Positions 8,537 through 19,324 of a DNA stretch of 64,000 bases are shown piece by piece. The notes below the pieces were generated by a model. It made no database searches, had not been told where the DNA came from, and saw nothing but the letters and a program-made list of their open reading frames with translations. Positions within the stretch are counted from its first letter, which is position 1. Each line of letters begins with the position of its first letter. The stretch covers positions 1-64,000 of the forward strand of contig JALBYC010000010.1 of NCBI GenBank assembly GCA_023212645.1. The letters are read 5' to 3'. This stretch comes from Farysia itapuensis (Eukaryota > Basidiomycota > Ustilaginomycetes > Ustilaginales > Ustilaginaceae). A program made the position numbers and the translations under genes.

Positions 8537-10832
8537 ATGCCAAAAGCTACCAAGCGGAAGACAGAGAAGAAGGCGGACTTTCAGGTAGGCTCTCGATTCA
8601 AGGAGTCTGATCGTTCTGGGAACTCATCAATTGATCTTTCCTTTCGTGCAACAGAAAACTAAGCTGAAACTGGGGAAAGGCAAACAAGCGGCTAGCAATG
8701 CGACCGACATCTCCTTCAAGGCCAGAACAATCGCCCTACCCCAACAGTCTATCACCAAGGACAAGTCTTTGAAGCTGGTCAACTCGCGTAACCTCGCAGT
8801 GCCTGACTTGGCTGTCCAGCTTCGTCATTACTCCGCGAGTGTAAGAAGGGATGCTATACAAGGTATCAAAGACATTTTGACCATTCATTCCAGTCTCCTC
8901 ACCTCGTCACTCGGGCAGCTTCTTCCAGAGTTAGTCAGATGTATTGGAGACGATGATGCAGCCGTGCGTAAGCAGCTCCATGCCCTTCTGACCTGGGTGC
9001 TGCCTCAGATTCCGCCTCCGCTCTTGGCCCCGTACCACAACATCCTGCTTCTGTTCACCACCTCGGCTCTCAGTCATATCTATCCAGAGGTACGCGCGGA
9101 TGCCGTAAAGGTGCTCGATGTCTGCTTAGACATGTTTCCCGATACTGCCATACAAGGCTGGGAGTTGTCAGTATCAAGGATGGGGGAAGCTCCGCCTTCC
9201 GTGTCGAACGCCGTTCGCGCGACGACAGTTGCAGGTTCCAGCACCACAGCCCACCAGCCACATGGAGACCGAATCATGAATTGCCTCCTAAATTTGTTTG
9301 GAATCACGCGACGTTTCTCTGCATCAGCACCGATCACCTCGACCGAATTAACGCAAGGAGCAAAGCTGACCATCCTCAGATCACTTCGGACATTTCTGAC
9401 ACATGCCCTGTCGAATAGTCTGAGCGAAGCAGGACCTGGCAGGAAGAAGCACGAGGCGGCTTGTCCCACATGGTTCTTTCGCTCGAGCTTCAAAACTCTG
9501 TCCGAATTCGAATACTTCGAAACTTTGCTTGACAAGCCGTCATCCATGGGACACACGTGGGCCAGCATCGAGAATAGGGACACGGTAACGACGGCTGCAT
9601 CAAAAGTGTCAAGTGTCGCTCAGAGCGGCAGCAGTCATCAGGTAGAAACTCTAATGGATGTCACCACCATGATCGGCAAGTCCTTAGAATCAAGAGATCT
9701 GCTTCGTTCGCTGCAGTACGCTGCAGATAAACAGATTTCCCCTGCCCCTAGATCCGTGCCTATGTTGCTTTACGAACTACTCCATCCTGTTCTCCTAGCA
9801 ACATTCCTTGACACTGCACCGTCAGCCTTCCAGCTGAGTCAAGACACACTCTCAGTCCCGAAAACACACTCGAGCCAGAATGTAGGATTATCAGTTCCAG
9901 CACAATTGCTTTACGAGTTAGTGACTCTTGTGCTAACTCTGTGGCGCTCGTCAACCACTCCGACAGCTCCATTGCCCCCCACGTCTGCGCGTGCCTGCCT
10001 CAGAACTCTCCTTGGCCATATGTCGATCTACTTTCCCTTCAGCGAACAGATGGGTTCCGTCACGGCAGTGTCAGCGAAAGCCAGATCACTTGTCGTAGAA
10101 ATGGATCTCGCGTACTCGGAACTAATAGCACTCCTGTCGCTCATCTCGCCACACGGCGCAAAGGACAGAGGGAAAATCGATCTTGCAATGCAGGTCGATT
10201 GTGTGTCAGCTTTCATCGCAGATCTGCTGTCCACGCCGATCTCTGCTCCTGGTACTGTAACGCTGGCCTTTCTCGGCAGCGAGAAAGCGTTGGAACCGCA
10301 AACATTTCGGACTCTTTTGCCCACCCTGTGGTTTTTGTTGGGCACAACAGAACAGAATAGCCTGTTGAACGCATTGCTCGAAACCTACCATGCATCCAGC
10401 TCATCAAGTCGGGTAAAGCCAGTTCTTTTTGAATTCTTGGCACGTGTCTACTTGCTTTCTTTCGCAAGCTCCGAAGAGGTAGTGTCCAAGGACTCTGCAA
10501 ACAAGGTGATCAACAGCCTATTGTCAACTCTTCCACGAACTCTTTGGGAGTCCTCAAATTCCCCTTCTACTCATCAATTTGCCGGTTTGTTGCTCGAGCT
10601 GCTCCATTTTGTCCTATTGTTGCCAGCCAACTGTTCAAGGCAATTAGCATACGATAGACTGAGGCCATTCTACTGCTTCAAGCACCCTTCGAGAGGAATC
10701 ATGGTCGCTGGACCCTTTGCTAAATTGCCGCCAGCTCTTCGCAAACTCGCCCTCGACAATGCTACGTTGCTGAGGAACGAGGATGTCAAACTAGCTGCAG
10801 CCATCGACACCGTTCGCCAGATTCAGGTTTAG
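8537..10832 (+). CDS. IPI1: pre-rRNA processing protein Ipi1/TEX10-like
   Basis: Exon 1 is 8537-8584 (MPKATKRKTEKKADFQ). A 70-bp intron (GTAGGC...ACAG) follows, then exon 2 at 8655-10832, giving 741 aa. The join produces KKADFQKTKLKLGKGKQ followed by NATDISFKARTI, the conserved Ipi1 N terminus. An ARM/HEAT-like helical region follows (LRHYSASVRRDAIQGIKDIL; ALLTWVLPQIPP; YPEVRADAVKVLDVCLD). Ipi1 is part of the Rix1/PELP1-TEX10 complex acting with Rea1 on pre-60S particles. At 741 aa it is much longer than the roughly 330-aa yeast Ipi1 and closer to animal TEX10. The N-terminal identification is firm, but the C-terminal half is not recognisable by eye. Confidence 0.85.
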
Positions 10833-10852
10833 TGTAAAAATATGATTGCACT

Positions 10853-12277
10853 TTACTGTGGCGGCTCCGCTTCGCCGAATTTATGCTCCAGCGTCTCGTA
10901 CATAGCCTGTGCCTGTGGGATCAGGGCGTTGAATTGACTGTTCGACCACTGGCCCTTCTGAGAGGGCAAAGAGGGGAGATTTCCTGATGTCTTGAGAATA
11001 GTTAGCAACTTGGCTAACAGAGCGTATGACAGGCGGTCTGCTTGTTCCGGCTCCAATGTTTTCAGGCCGGCCTTCCCGCCATCTTGGGGATGTAGTCCAC
11101 GGTGCTGACCCAATAACAAAGCGAGTTGCAACATACTGGGCGGATAATCTGACTGCACACTTCTTTCAAACCAATAACGGGCGCTGGTATCGTCCGCTTC
11201 GAGACCAAAAAGTTCTTTGTGCACTTGTTTCATGGTGCGATCGCCTTTGACCACTTCTGGATGTTTGCCTATCTTGTCGCGGTCCAAAAAGTAGAAAGAG
11301 CCGACCTGAAACATGCTTTGCGCATCGCCCTGTTCAGCTGCGTGACGAAACAGATCAAACGACAATTTTTTGCTCTCGCTGGAGCTCTCGAGCAAATGAA
11401 GGGTGCCGAGAGAGTATAGACAACCCGAGTGTCCCAGATCAGCGCCTTTTCGCAGATACATTTTGGCTTTGTTTGCATCAGGAGCTGCATAGTGAGAGTC
11501 ATCTTGGTAGATTTGGGCCAGCTCGTACCATGCTTCCGCAAGTCCTTGATCGCCCGCTTTCGTGCACAAGCCAGCGACTTCGTCCACCAAACTTGGCCAC
11601 TGCGCCTTGTCCACCTGTCCTCTCTGCATCCTTTGCAAAAGCAGGCGCGCTACACCAAGACTGCCAAGCGCGTTTCCGGAAGCACTGAGTCTCTGATACA
11701 GAGTCAAAGCATCGTGAACTCTGCCTTTTGCATCCCCAGAAGGAGGAGGTGGAGCCGAGTTCTGCAGCACCATCGTAGCCCAGTAGTATCCGGCGTCGTC
11801 ATTTCCAGCCTTGTGAGCTATCTGAAAGAGTCTAAAGGCAAGAGGCTGTCTTCTTGGATCAACAGATGCAGTTAAAAGTGTGCTCGCGAGGTCCACCAGA
11901 TCTCTAGATGTGTAACCAGAGGCTTTTACCGCTGTCAAAATTTCCAAGTCCACCGAGGATTGATACGACTGTTTCTCCGCAGAGGTGGGTAGCTCAGAGA
12001 TAGCACGGAGCTGTACAAGAAGCTTGACGAGGACATCATGAGCTTCTTCCCTTTTCATTGAGACTACGGAAGCTGGTGGACAAATTCGATTGATAGCCGC
12101 ATGAAGCTCAGATTGGTCCTGTAGTGGCATCGGCGAGGTGGTTGCGAGACGGCGAAACTGTGGCCGAATCGATCGTGTAGTCCAGCTGTGCATATGACCC
12201 GAACGCGTCAAAGTGCGGCTGACCCTGGGCGCAAGAAGATTCATCCTGGCTGCGAGTAAAGTTATTGGCACCGACAT
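10853..12277 (-). CDS. Sel1-repeat (TPR-like) protein, probably mitochondrial
   Basis: A 474-aa protein starting at 12277 (MSVPITLLAARMNLLAPR); an internal Met a few residues later is an alternative. The N terminus is rich in Arg, Ser and Leu with almost no acidic residues up to about residue 55, like a mitochondrial presequence. The remainder holds helical Sel1-like repeats (ALTLYQRLSASGNALGSLGVARLL; AKMYLRKGADLGHSGCLYSLGTLHL; SFDLFRHAAEQGDAQSMFQVGSFY; ARYWFERSVQSDYPPSMLQLALLL). Such repeats are protein-binding scaffolds. The exact role is unknown. Its start is 118 bp from that of the divergent metallo-hydrolase gene. Confidence 0.8.
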   Translation of the reverse strand: MSVPITLLAARMNLLAPRVSRTLTRSGHMHSWTTRSIRPQFRRLATTSPMPLQDQSELHAAINRICPPASVVSMKREEAHDVLVKLLVQLRAISELPTSAEKQSYQSSVDLEILTAVKASGYTSRDLVDLASTLLTASVDPRRQPLAFRLFQIAHKAGNDDAGYYWATMVLQNSAPPPPSGDAKGRVHDALTLYQRLSASGNALGSLGVARLLLQRMQRGQVDKAQWPSLVDEVAGLCTKAGDQGLAEAWYELAQIYQDDSHYAAPDANKAKMYLRKGADLGHSGCLYSLGTLHLLESSSESKKLSFDLFRHAAEQGDAQSMFQVGSFYFLDRDKIGKHPEVVKGDRTMKQVHKELFGLEADDTSARYWFERSVQSDYPPSMLQLALLLGQHRGLHPQDGGKAGLKTLEPEQADRLSYALLAKLLTILKTSGNLPSLPSQKGQWSNSQFNALIPQAQAMYETLEHKFGEAEPPQ

Positions 12278-12395
12278 GGCGTCAAATGGTAAGTACAACA
12301 ATGCGGTCCGCAATTGTCGGTCAAGAGCAGATAGTCGCCGTACCTCCACATTATTCACCTGCTCCTTCCGATCAGTTAGCGGCCATACTTCCAGC

Positions 12396-13640
12396 ATGCC
12401 CTCCGATGGGGAAGCTCTGTCTTCTCAAGTACCCACGCTGCCGTCGACATGGCTCGAGAAAGTAGTCTTTCTCGGTACAGGCACAAGTGGACAGGTTCCA
12501 GCCATTCATTGTGTCACTCGGCCAGACTATGGAGGCTGTACAGCTTGTCACGACGCCACCGTGAACCCTACGGGCAAGAATCGACGAGGATGCACTGCAG
12601 CGGTGCTGCTTGGTCGCGACCCTCAAGACGCAAACTCAAGCGCGATCCTCATTGATTGCGGCAAGACCTTCTATTCCAATGCAGTCGTGCAGTTTCCTAA
12701 GAATGATATTCGCAGTATCCGAGCGGTGCTTCTGACACATGCCCATGCGGACGCCATCTTGGGTCTTGACGACCTGAGAGCTTGGACGATGGGAGGCATA
12801 ATTCAGCCTTTCGTTGACATCTACTTGACTCATGACTGCATGGTGGTTGTCGAGGCCATGTTTCCGTACCTAGTAGATCGGTCCAAATCGACAGGGGGCG
12901 GCGATGTACCCTCACTTCGATGGCATATCATCGATAAAGACTCTTCCTTCACGCTGCCGGCTTCTCAGGGTTGCAAAAAGGTCTGCATCACCCCACTACC
13001 GGTCCTACACGGCTTTGTTGGAAGGAACGTTCCCTTTTGGAGCCTGGGCTTTCGAGTGGATACATTCAGTTACATCAGCGACTGTGTAAGTCTTCTGCAT
13101 TTATGACCTTTGGCTATGATCTGACCTTTAAAGTTTGGGTAGCATGACATCCCGCAGCGGACCATCAATCTCATGAGAGGAAGCGAAGCCATTGTCATGG
13201 ATGCATTGAAAATGGATCGGCATCTTTCCCATTACTCCTTTGCACAGGCTTTGTCCTTTTTCGCGACATTCAATCCTCCACCGTCTCTTGGCCTTCTGAC
13301 GGACTTTACCCATCGCATCGAGCACCATTCCACGCAACTGTTGGTGGACGAATGGCGCAACGGTATGCTTGCATGTCAATTGGAAACTACCGGCATATCA
13401 GGTCCTGTGAGGCCCAGTAATGGCACAGACGAAGCAGTCACAGGTCGGTGGTGGAAGCATGTATGGGACGAGCGTGCCAACGAGCGTGACTTGACCATCA
13501 GGCTCAATCGATCTTTCGAGCACACTATAGACGAGAAGGCTGCAAAGAAAGTACTGCACTACGTTCCTCCAATCAAGCTTGCATGGGACGGCATGGTAGT
13601 CCCTTTTCGACGGGTCACAACAGGCAACCATGCATTGTAG
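12396..13640 (+). CDS. metallo-beta-lactamase-fold hydrolase (PhnP/tRNase Z-like)
   Basis: Exons are 12396-13085 and 13143-13640, with a 57-bp intron (GTAAGT...GTAG), giving 395 aa. The start MPSDGEALSSQ at 12396 is chosen because the upstream codons overlap the divergent gene's leader. The N terminus has the family signature FLGTGTSGQVPAIHC, then GGCTACHDA and an internal LIDCGKTFYSN. The metal-binding motif is LLTHAHADAILGLDDLRAW, so the usual HxHxDH reads HxHxDA. The intron interrupts FSYISDC/HDIP, the Asp-bearing strand-turn of the fold. The family includes phosphodiesterases and nucleases; the substrate is unknown. The splice join is in phase, and exon 2 resumes conserved-looking sequence (AQALSFFATFNPP; LLTDFTHRIEHH). 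Confidence 0.8.
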
Positions 13641-13689
13641 AACAGACCTCGTAATAGCACTGACAGATGTTCTTTGCGTATTCAAACGA

Positions 13690-15574
13690 TTATCTGAGAA
13701 GCTCGCGAACGGCTCCCCAAGCCGCACGGAAGCCACGCTTTTTCTTCTTGGAAGGATCAGAAAAGGAGGCTGCGGCGAGCTGAGTCTCCTCCTGCGGCTT
13801 GGCGTACAACTCATTCGATAGGTCGACTGCTTCATTCGGGAGAACGCCATCCGAGCCGACGAGAGCCGCAGAAGACGGCCTGTCTTCAGGCTGTCCTGAT
13901 TGCTGCAAGGCAGTCGGACAATACGGCACCGGGTCTTGTCCCAATGTTTGCTGATCGTATGTACGTGACGGTTGCTCCGAATCAGCGTCCGCCTTCTCGG
14001 TCGGCTTCTCGGTCGGCTTCTCGGTCGGCTTCTCGGTCGGCTTCTCTGGTTCTTGGTGAATCTGTGTTTGAACGTTCGGCTGCACTTTGGTGAGGTGTTC
14101 AACCGCGTCAGTCGATGTCGCGGCCACGATACCACGGCTACAATCTCGGACAGACACGGATGATGATGAGGTCAGTTCTTCAGTCGGTATAGCAGCGTTT
14201 GATTTCGGGAAGATGAGGACACAATGAGGTCTGAAGAAGTGCTTCGCTTACTTTTGATCATCCGCGACATGAGTTGCAGCTAGCGCAGTAGCAAGCTCGT
14301 CCGTCTCATCTGACCTGCTTGCCGCAGCTACTGGTTGTTTGGATGTTGATTCATGGTCCGAATCTTGCTCTCCCTCGCCGTCTGTCGACTCCTCATCTTC
14401 GTCTTCTCCGTCCGGATCCCTACAGATCGAGTTTGGAGAGCGTCAGTATCGAGCATATGTCCGCCAACAGCAGTCTACTTACATTTCGTCGAGTTCGTCC
14501 AATGCATGTTCATGTTTGTGGAAAGCAAGCGCCGTCTTGATGTTTTCGATGCATTCATCGTCTTCGTCAGCCCAGTTGCCGTTGATCTCGAGTCGTGTCA
14601 GATTTGGCAAGTGTGCACGGATGGCGCCGCCAAGTTCGGCAAGTGCTTTGCGGTCCAAGTCACAGTATTGGACCTGAATTGTTTCGAGTAATGGGTTTGA
14701 TCCATTACTTAAAGCACCGAACACAAGTGCACCTCCTCTTGGTTTCAGCAAGCAGTCAGATAAGTTCAAGGTCTTGAGCCTTGGCCATGAAGCAAGACAC
14801 GCGGCAATAGCTCGAGAACCTCGAACGGTAGCGGTGTTGTCTTGCAGATCCAAGACTTCCAGATCGGCGCATGACGCGAGGCCCTTGCTGATCGCTTCGA
14901 TCCCTTCCATGCGGATTCCGTTTTGAAACATTCGCACTTCCACTAAGCCCCCATGGGCAGCGTAGGCTTTGGCCCACACTGGAGCTGAGCCGTTCTCAAG
15001 GCGATTCCGGCCGCAGATTACAGTGCGCAAGTTGGACCTCAGGCCCTTTGACTTTAGAATTTCGGCTGCTTCCAGCAAAGCCTCGGCCACAATGGTGCCT
15101 CCAGTTACACCGAGTCCATTGTTGTTGAGCTTTAGGACCGAGAAGCTGTGGTTCTTTTTCAGAAAGTTGACCATGGGTTCGGCTGAACGGCCACCGAACG
15201 CATTGTCGGAGAGATTGAGCTCGACGAGGGCGGTGTTGTCAATCAATGCATCACAAAGAGCTCGGAGTGCATCCGGAATTTCCGAGATCAGTCGACCAGT
15301 GAAGATGTCGGCAAAGTCGGCAATCTGAGAGCACAATTGGTCAACGTCGAGCAGCTGGACACTTGCAAGCGTAACGTACCTTCAAAGTGCCCTTTGTCTT
15401 CAAGACCTCGGCCAACGCTTGGCATGCTTCGACGCCAAAGGTGTTGCCTCCTAGGTGGATTTCATGCAGATCAGTGATCTGATCCAGCTCATCCAAATGC
15501 GGCTGAATATCAGCTTTGGAATTGAGCTTGAGATTCCTGCCCACAAGCGAATACACGTTGGATGGGTTGGTCAT
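13690..15574 (-). CDS. RNA1: Ran GTPase-activating protein (RanGAP/Rna1), four exons
   Basis: Exons on the minus strand are 15574-15380, 15324-14483, 14419-14252 and 14137-13690, totalling 1653 nt and 550 aa. The introns are 55, 63 and 114 bp, each with a GTA(A/C)G donor and a branch-like TGAC. The protein begins MTNPSNVYSLVGRNLKLNSK and carries leucine-rich repeats typical of RanGAP (LHEIHLGGNTFGVEACQALAEVL; ALVELNLSDNAFGGRSAEPM; LEVLDLQDNTATVRGSRAIA; LTRLEINGNWADEDDECI). An acidic segment (DPDGEDEDEESTDGEGEQD) follows. Cytoplasmic RanGAP stimulates Ran-GTP hydrolysis in nuclear transport. Exons 3-4 add an unusual tail of about 200 residues with four EKPT units and a basic end (KKKKRGFRAAWGAVRELL). 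The LRR part is secure; the exon 3/4 join rests on phase and splice signals. Confidence 0.88.
13997..14044. repeat. 12-bp tandem repeat, four copies (EKPT codons)
   Basis: Four perfect consecutive copies of TCGGTCGGCTTC, read on the minus strand as GAAGCCGACCGA and encoding the EKPT repeat of the RanGAP tail. Perfect identity at DNA level suggests recent expansion. Confidence 0.85.
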
Positions 15575-16234
15575 CGTTGCCGCAAGTGTAAGTGGGTTTG
15601 GATTGGAACGATTAGGAGGCAAAGTAACACACCGCAGCAGATAAGTGTGAGTGTTGGTCTTTGCAGGTTGCAAAATGCAAAACGAGAATCGAGAATCGAG
15701 AATCACTGTGAATATCTACGTTGTTAGGGTGATGCCTGCATTCGTGCGAGAGGTGTAAAAGACTGCGGCAAGCACCTTGCACGCCTCCTGGGCTGCTTTG
15801 CCTTCAATCTCACAGTAGGAATGCAGCGCAGAAGATCACCTGCATTGCAGCACTAAGAGCTCACACAAAACCCGACAGCCTCTGCGACATTTCGCAAGCT
15901 GCGAACGGCCAAGCATGTCAGAAAGGGGACTGATCGAGACAGTTGTTTTGGCTGCAACGAAGACGGCGCGCAACGATTGGCAGAGTGGCTTATGCGTTTT
16001 GAGCGACGCAAAAATCGGTTCTTCGCGCCAGACGTTGGCCAATCAGCCAATTTCTGCGCTCTGCGGCTTTCTGCGTCTGTGCTCAGCTCTCTGCCTCAAA
16101 AAATTTTCCCAGCCAGAGCGCTTCTCCTCTTTTGACACCATCCCATCCCCTTGCGGTTACTCCTCCCGCCCTTATCCTCAAAACCTATCCCATCTCTTTC
16201 GTCAAAAGCGGACTTCGCTTTAACCTGATCCAAG
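15575..16234. other. divergent intergenic region, RanGAP / eEF2
   Basis: Some 660 bp without a recognisable gene. The last about 100 bp before eEF2 are pyrimidine-rich (CCATCCCATCCCCTTGCGG and similar), as is common in leaders of highly expressed fungal genes. No TATA box is obvious. Confidence 0.5.
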
Positions 16235-18760
16235 ATGGTTAACTTTACCGTCGATGAGATCCGTGGCCTCATGGACAAGCCCACCAACATTCGAAACATG
16301 TCCGTCATTGCCCACGTCGATCACGGAAAGTCGACTCTTACCGATTCGCTCGTCTCTAAGGCTGGTATCATCGCCGGCGCCAAGGCCGGTGACACCCGAT
16401 TCATGGACACCCGTGATGACGAAAAGGAGCGTGGTATCACTATCAAGTCGACTGCCATCTCCATGTACTTCCCCATGAACAAGGACGAGCTCGAGGCTAT
16501 CGCACAAAAGAAAGACGGAAACGAATTTTTGATCAACCTCATCGACTCTCCAGGACACGTCGACTTCTCCTCTGAAGTCACTGCCGCCCTCCGTGTCACC
16601 GACGGTGCCCTCGTCGTCGTCGACTGTATCGAAGGTGTTTGTGTCCAGACCGAGACCGTACTTCGACAGGCTCTCACAGAACGGATCAAGCCCGTTGTCT
16701 GCCTGAACAAGGTTGACCGAGCTCTGCTCGAGCTGCAGGTCGGCAAGGAAGACCTCTTCCAGTCCTTCATGCGAACCATCGAGTCGGTCAACGTCGTTAT
16801 TGCCACCTACAACGACCCTGTGCTTGGCGAGTCTCAGGTTTACCCCGAGAACGGCACTGTCGCCTTTGCCTCCGGTCTTCACGGATGGGCCTTCACTCTT
16901 CGACAGTTCGCCAGCCGCTACGCCAAGAAATTCGGTGTCGACAAGGAAAAGATGATGAGCAAGCTCTGGGGTGACAACTTCTTTAACCCCAAGACCAAGA
17001 AGTGGACCACTAAGGACACCGACGCCGATGGCAAGCCCCTCGAGCGAGCCTTCAACATGTTTGTTCTTGACCCAATTTTCCGAGTCTTCGACGCTATCAT
17101 GAACTTCAAGAAGGACGAGATTCCCAAGATCCTTGAAAAACTCGACGTTAAGCTCACTCAGGACGAGCAGGACCTCGAGGGCAAGGCTCTCCTCAAGGTT
17201 GCTATGCGGAAGTTCCTTCCTGCTGGCGATGCTCTTCTGGAAATGATTGTCATCCACCTCCCCTCTCCGGTCACCGCACAGAGATACCGTGTCGAGACCC
17301 TGTACGAAGGTCCCATGGACGACGAGTCTGCCATTGGTATTCGAGACTGTGACCCCAAGGGTCCCCTCATGCTGTACGTATCCAAGATGGTCCCTACTTC
17401 TGACAAGGGTCGATTCTACGCCTTTGGCCGTATCTTCTCCGGTACTGCCAAGTCGGGCCCCAAGATCCGAATTCAGGGCCCCAACTACACGCCTGGCAAG
17501 AAAGACGATCTGTTCGTCAAGTCCATCCAGCGAACTGTGCTCATGATGGGTCGATATGTCGAGCCTATCGAGGACTGCCCTGCCGGCAACATCCTCGGTC
17601 TTGTTGGTGTCGACCAGTTCTTGCTCAAATCTGGTACCCTGACCAGTTCCGAAACGGCACACAACTTGAAAGTTATGAAGTTCTCCGTATCCCCAGTTGT
17701 ACAGGTCGCCGTCGAAGTCAAGAACGCTAACGACTTGCCCAAGTTGGTCGAAGGTCTGAAGCGACTCTCCAAGTCAGACCCTTGTGTCCAGACCTGGATT
17801 AACGAGACCGGTGAACACATTGTTGCTGGTGCCGGTGAGCTCCATCTCGAAATTATTCTCAAGGATCTCGAGGAAGACCACGCTCAAATCCCCCTCAAGA
17901 TCTCGGACCCCGTTGTCGGTTACCGAGAGACTGTCCAGGCCGAGTCGTCCATGGTCGCTTTGTCCAAGTCCCAGAACAAGCACAACCGACTCTTTGTTAA
18001 GGCTATGCCCATTGACGAGGAGCTCTCTAAGCTGATCGAGTCCGGTAAGATGACTCCTCGAGACGACTTCAAGGCCCGAGCACGTGTTCTTGCCGATGAC
18101 TTCGGCTGGGACGTGACCGATGCCCGAAAGATCTGGTGCTTCGGCCCTGAGACCAACGGACCCAACCTCTTGGTCGATGTCACCAAGGGTGTGCAGTACC
18201 TCAACGAAATCAAGGACTCTTGTGTTGCCGCTTTCCAGTGGGCTTCCAAGGAAGGAGTCTGCGCCGAAGAGCCCATGCGAGGAACTCGATTCAACATTCT
18301 CGATGTTACTCTTCACACAGATGCCATCCACCGAGGTGGTGGACAGTTGATTCCCACTTGCCGACGTGTCTGCTACGCTGCTGCTCTGCTGGCACAGCCT
18401 GGTATGCAGGAGCCCATGTACCTGGTCGAGATTCAGTGTCCCGACTCTGGTCTCGGCGGTATCTACTCCTGTCTCAACAGACGACGAGGACACGTCTTCT
18501 CCGAAGAGCCTCGAGTTGGAACGCCCATGGTCACAGTGAAAGCTTACCTCCCCGTGAATGAATCGTTCGGCTTCAACGCCGATCTGCGACAGGCCACTTC
18601 CGGACAGGCTTTCCCGCAATCCGTCTTCGACCACTGGGCTCTGATGAACGGCACTCCTCTCGAGGACGGCAAGCTCAAAGACCTCGTTACGAGCATCCGC
18701 ACCAGAAAGGGTCTTAAGCCAGAAATCCCGGCCCTCGACCACTACTATGACAAACTCTAG
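16235..18760 (+). CDS. EFT2: translation elongation factor eEF2
   Basis: An intronless 841-aa protein, essentially the family length (yeast 842). The GTPase motifs are in order: AHVDHGKST (G1, about residue 25), ERGIT (G2), DSPGHVDF (G3) and NKVDR (G4). The C-terminal domains include [11 protein letters not shown], with the diphthamide-acceptor His at residue 699. eEF2 drives ribosomal translocation. Codon use is strongly biased to C-ending codons compared with neighbours, as expected for a very highly expressed gene. The start [16 protein letters not shown] matches eEF2 exactly in form. Long open frames on the opposite strand are a by-product of this codon bias. Confidence 0.98.
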   Translation: MVNFTVDEIRGLMDKPTNIRNMSVIAHVDHGKSTLTDSLVSKAGIIAGAKAGDTRFMDTRDDEKERGITIKSTAISMYFPMNKDELEAIAQKKDGNEFLINLIDSPGHVDFSSEVTAALRVTDGALVVVDCIEGVCVQTETVLRQALTERIKPVVCLNKVDRALLELQVGKEDLFQSFMRTIESVNVVIATYNDPVLGESQVYPENGTVAFASGLHGWAFTLRQFASRYAKKFGVDKEKMMSKLWGDNFFNPKTKKWTTKDTDADGKPLERAFNMFVLDPIFRVFDAIMNFKKDEIPKILEKLDVKLTQDEQDLEGKALLKVAMRKFLPAGDALLEMIVIHLPSPVTAQRYRVETLYEGPMDDESAIGIRDCDPKGPLMLYVSKMVPTSDKGRFYAFGRIFSGTAKSGPKIRIQGPNYTPGKKDDLFVKSIQRTVLMMGRYVEPIEDCPAGNILGLVGVDQFLLKSGTLTSSETAHNLKVMKFSVSPVVQVAVEVKNANDLPKLVEGLKRLSKSDPCVQTWINETGEHIVAGAGELHLEIILKDLEEDHAQIPLKISDPVVGYRETVQAESSMVALSKSQNKHNRLFVKAMPIDEELSKLIESGKMTPRDDFKARARVLADDFGWDVTDARKIWCFGPETNGPNLLVDVTKGVQYLNEIKDSCVAAFQWASKEGVCAEEPMRGTRFNILDVTLHTDAIHRGGGQLIPTCRRVCYAAALLAQPGMQEPMYLVEIQCPDSGLGGIYSCLNRRRGHVFSEEPRVGTPMVTVKAYLPVNESFGFNADLRQATSGQAFPQSVFDHWALMNGTPLEDGKLKDLVTSIRTRKGLKPEIPALDHYYDKL

Positions 18761-19324
18761 ATATTCTTGCCAATTAAAAGCACATGCAGATTGTCTCCGA
18801 GCTGGCATTATCTTGTTGACTCTCAGCAACGCACTTGCCCCTATCTACTTCGTCTCTGTACCGTACATGCAGATCTTTCCCCGAATTGATTCTTTTAGCA
18901 CTGAGCTCTAGTCTGTGCACTTCTGATCGCAACTTGCGTTTTCCAGACTTTGAATAACTAATGAGTTCCCATGTTACGGAGTATCATCTTACCATGTTGT
19001 CAGAGGCTGAGATCGCAAGCTGGATGTGAGCATATGGCCCATATGAGAAGCTCCTTGACATGCACCCAGCTCGAAGTGTCGGAGACAAAAGTTGAGATCA
19101 CAGAACATCGATAGATAGAAGGAAGAAAGTCATATTTAAGATCAATACATGAAAGGAGTTGTTCCTCGCGCTTGTGAAGCTTCCTAAACATGAGTGGACT
19201 ACGTAAGTCACATCAACATGTAGTCTAGCCTTCTAGCCTTCGAAGGAATACCGGGAAGAGAAACAAGAGCAACACATCGTAGAGAATTAGAGGTACCAGT
19301 TCGAGTATCGGAAGCCGAGTCAAA
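18761..19324. other. convergent intergenic region, eEF2 / Rep1-like gene
   Basis: About 560 bp of 3' flank for two convergent genes. No coding sequence, RNA gene or repeat was recognised. Confidence 0.5.

Noticed and set aside
16220..18829. Long minus-strand open frames (480 and 351 codons) opposite eEF2
   Set aside because: They mirror the strongly codon-biased eEF2 gene and have no recognisable domain; by-product of GC-rich third positions.
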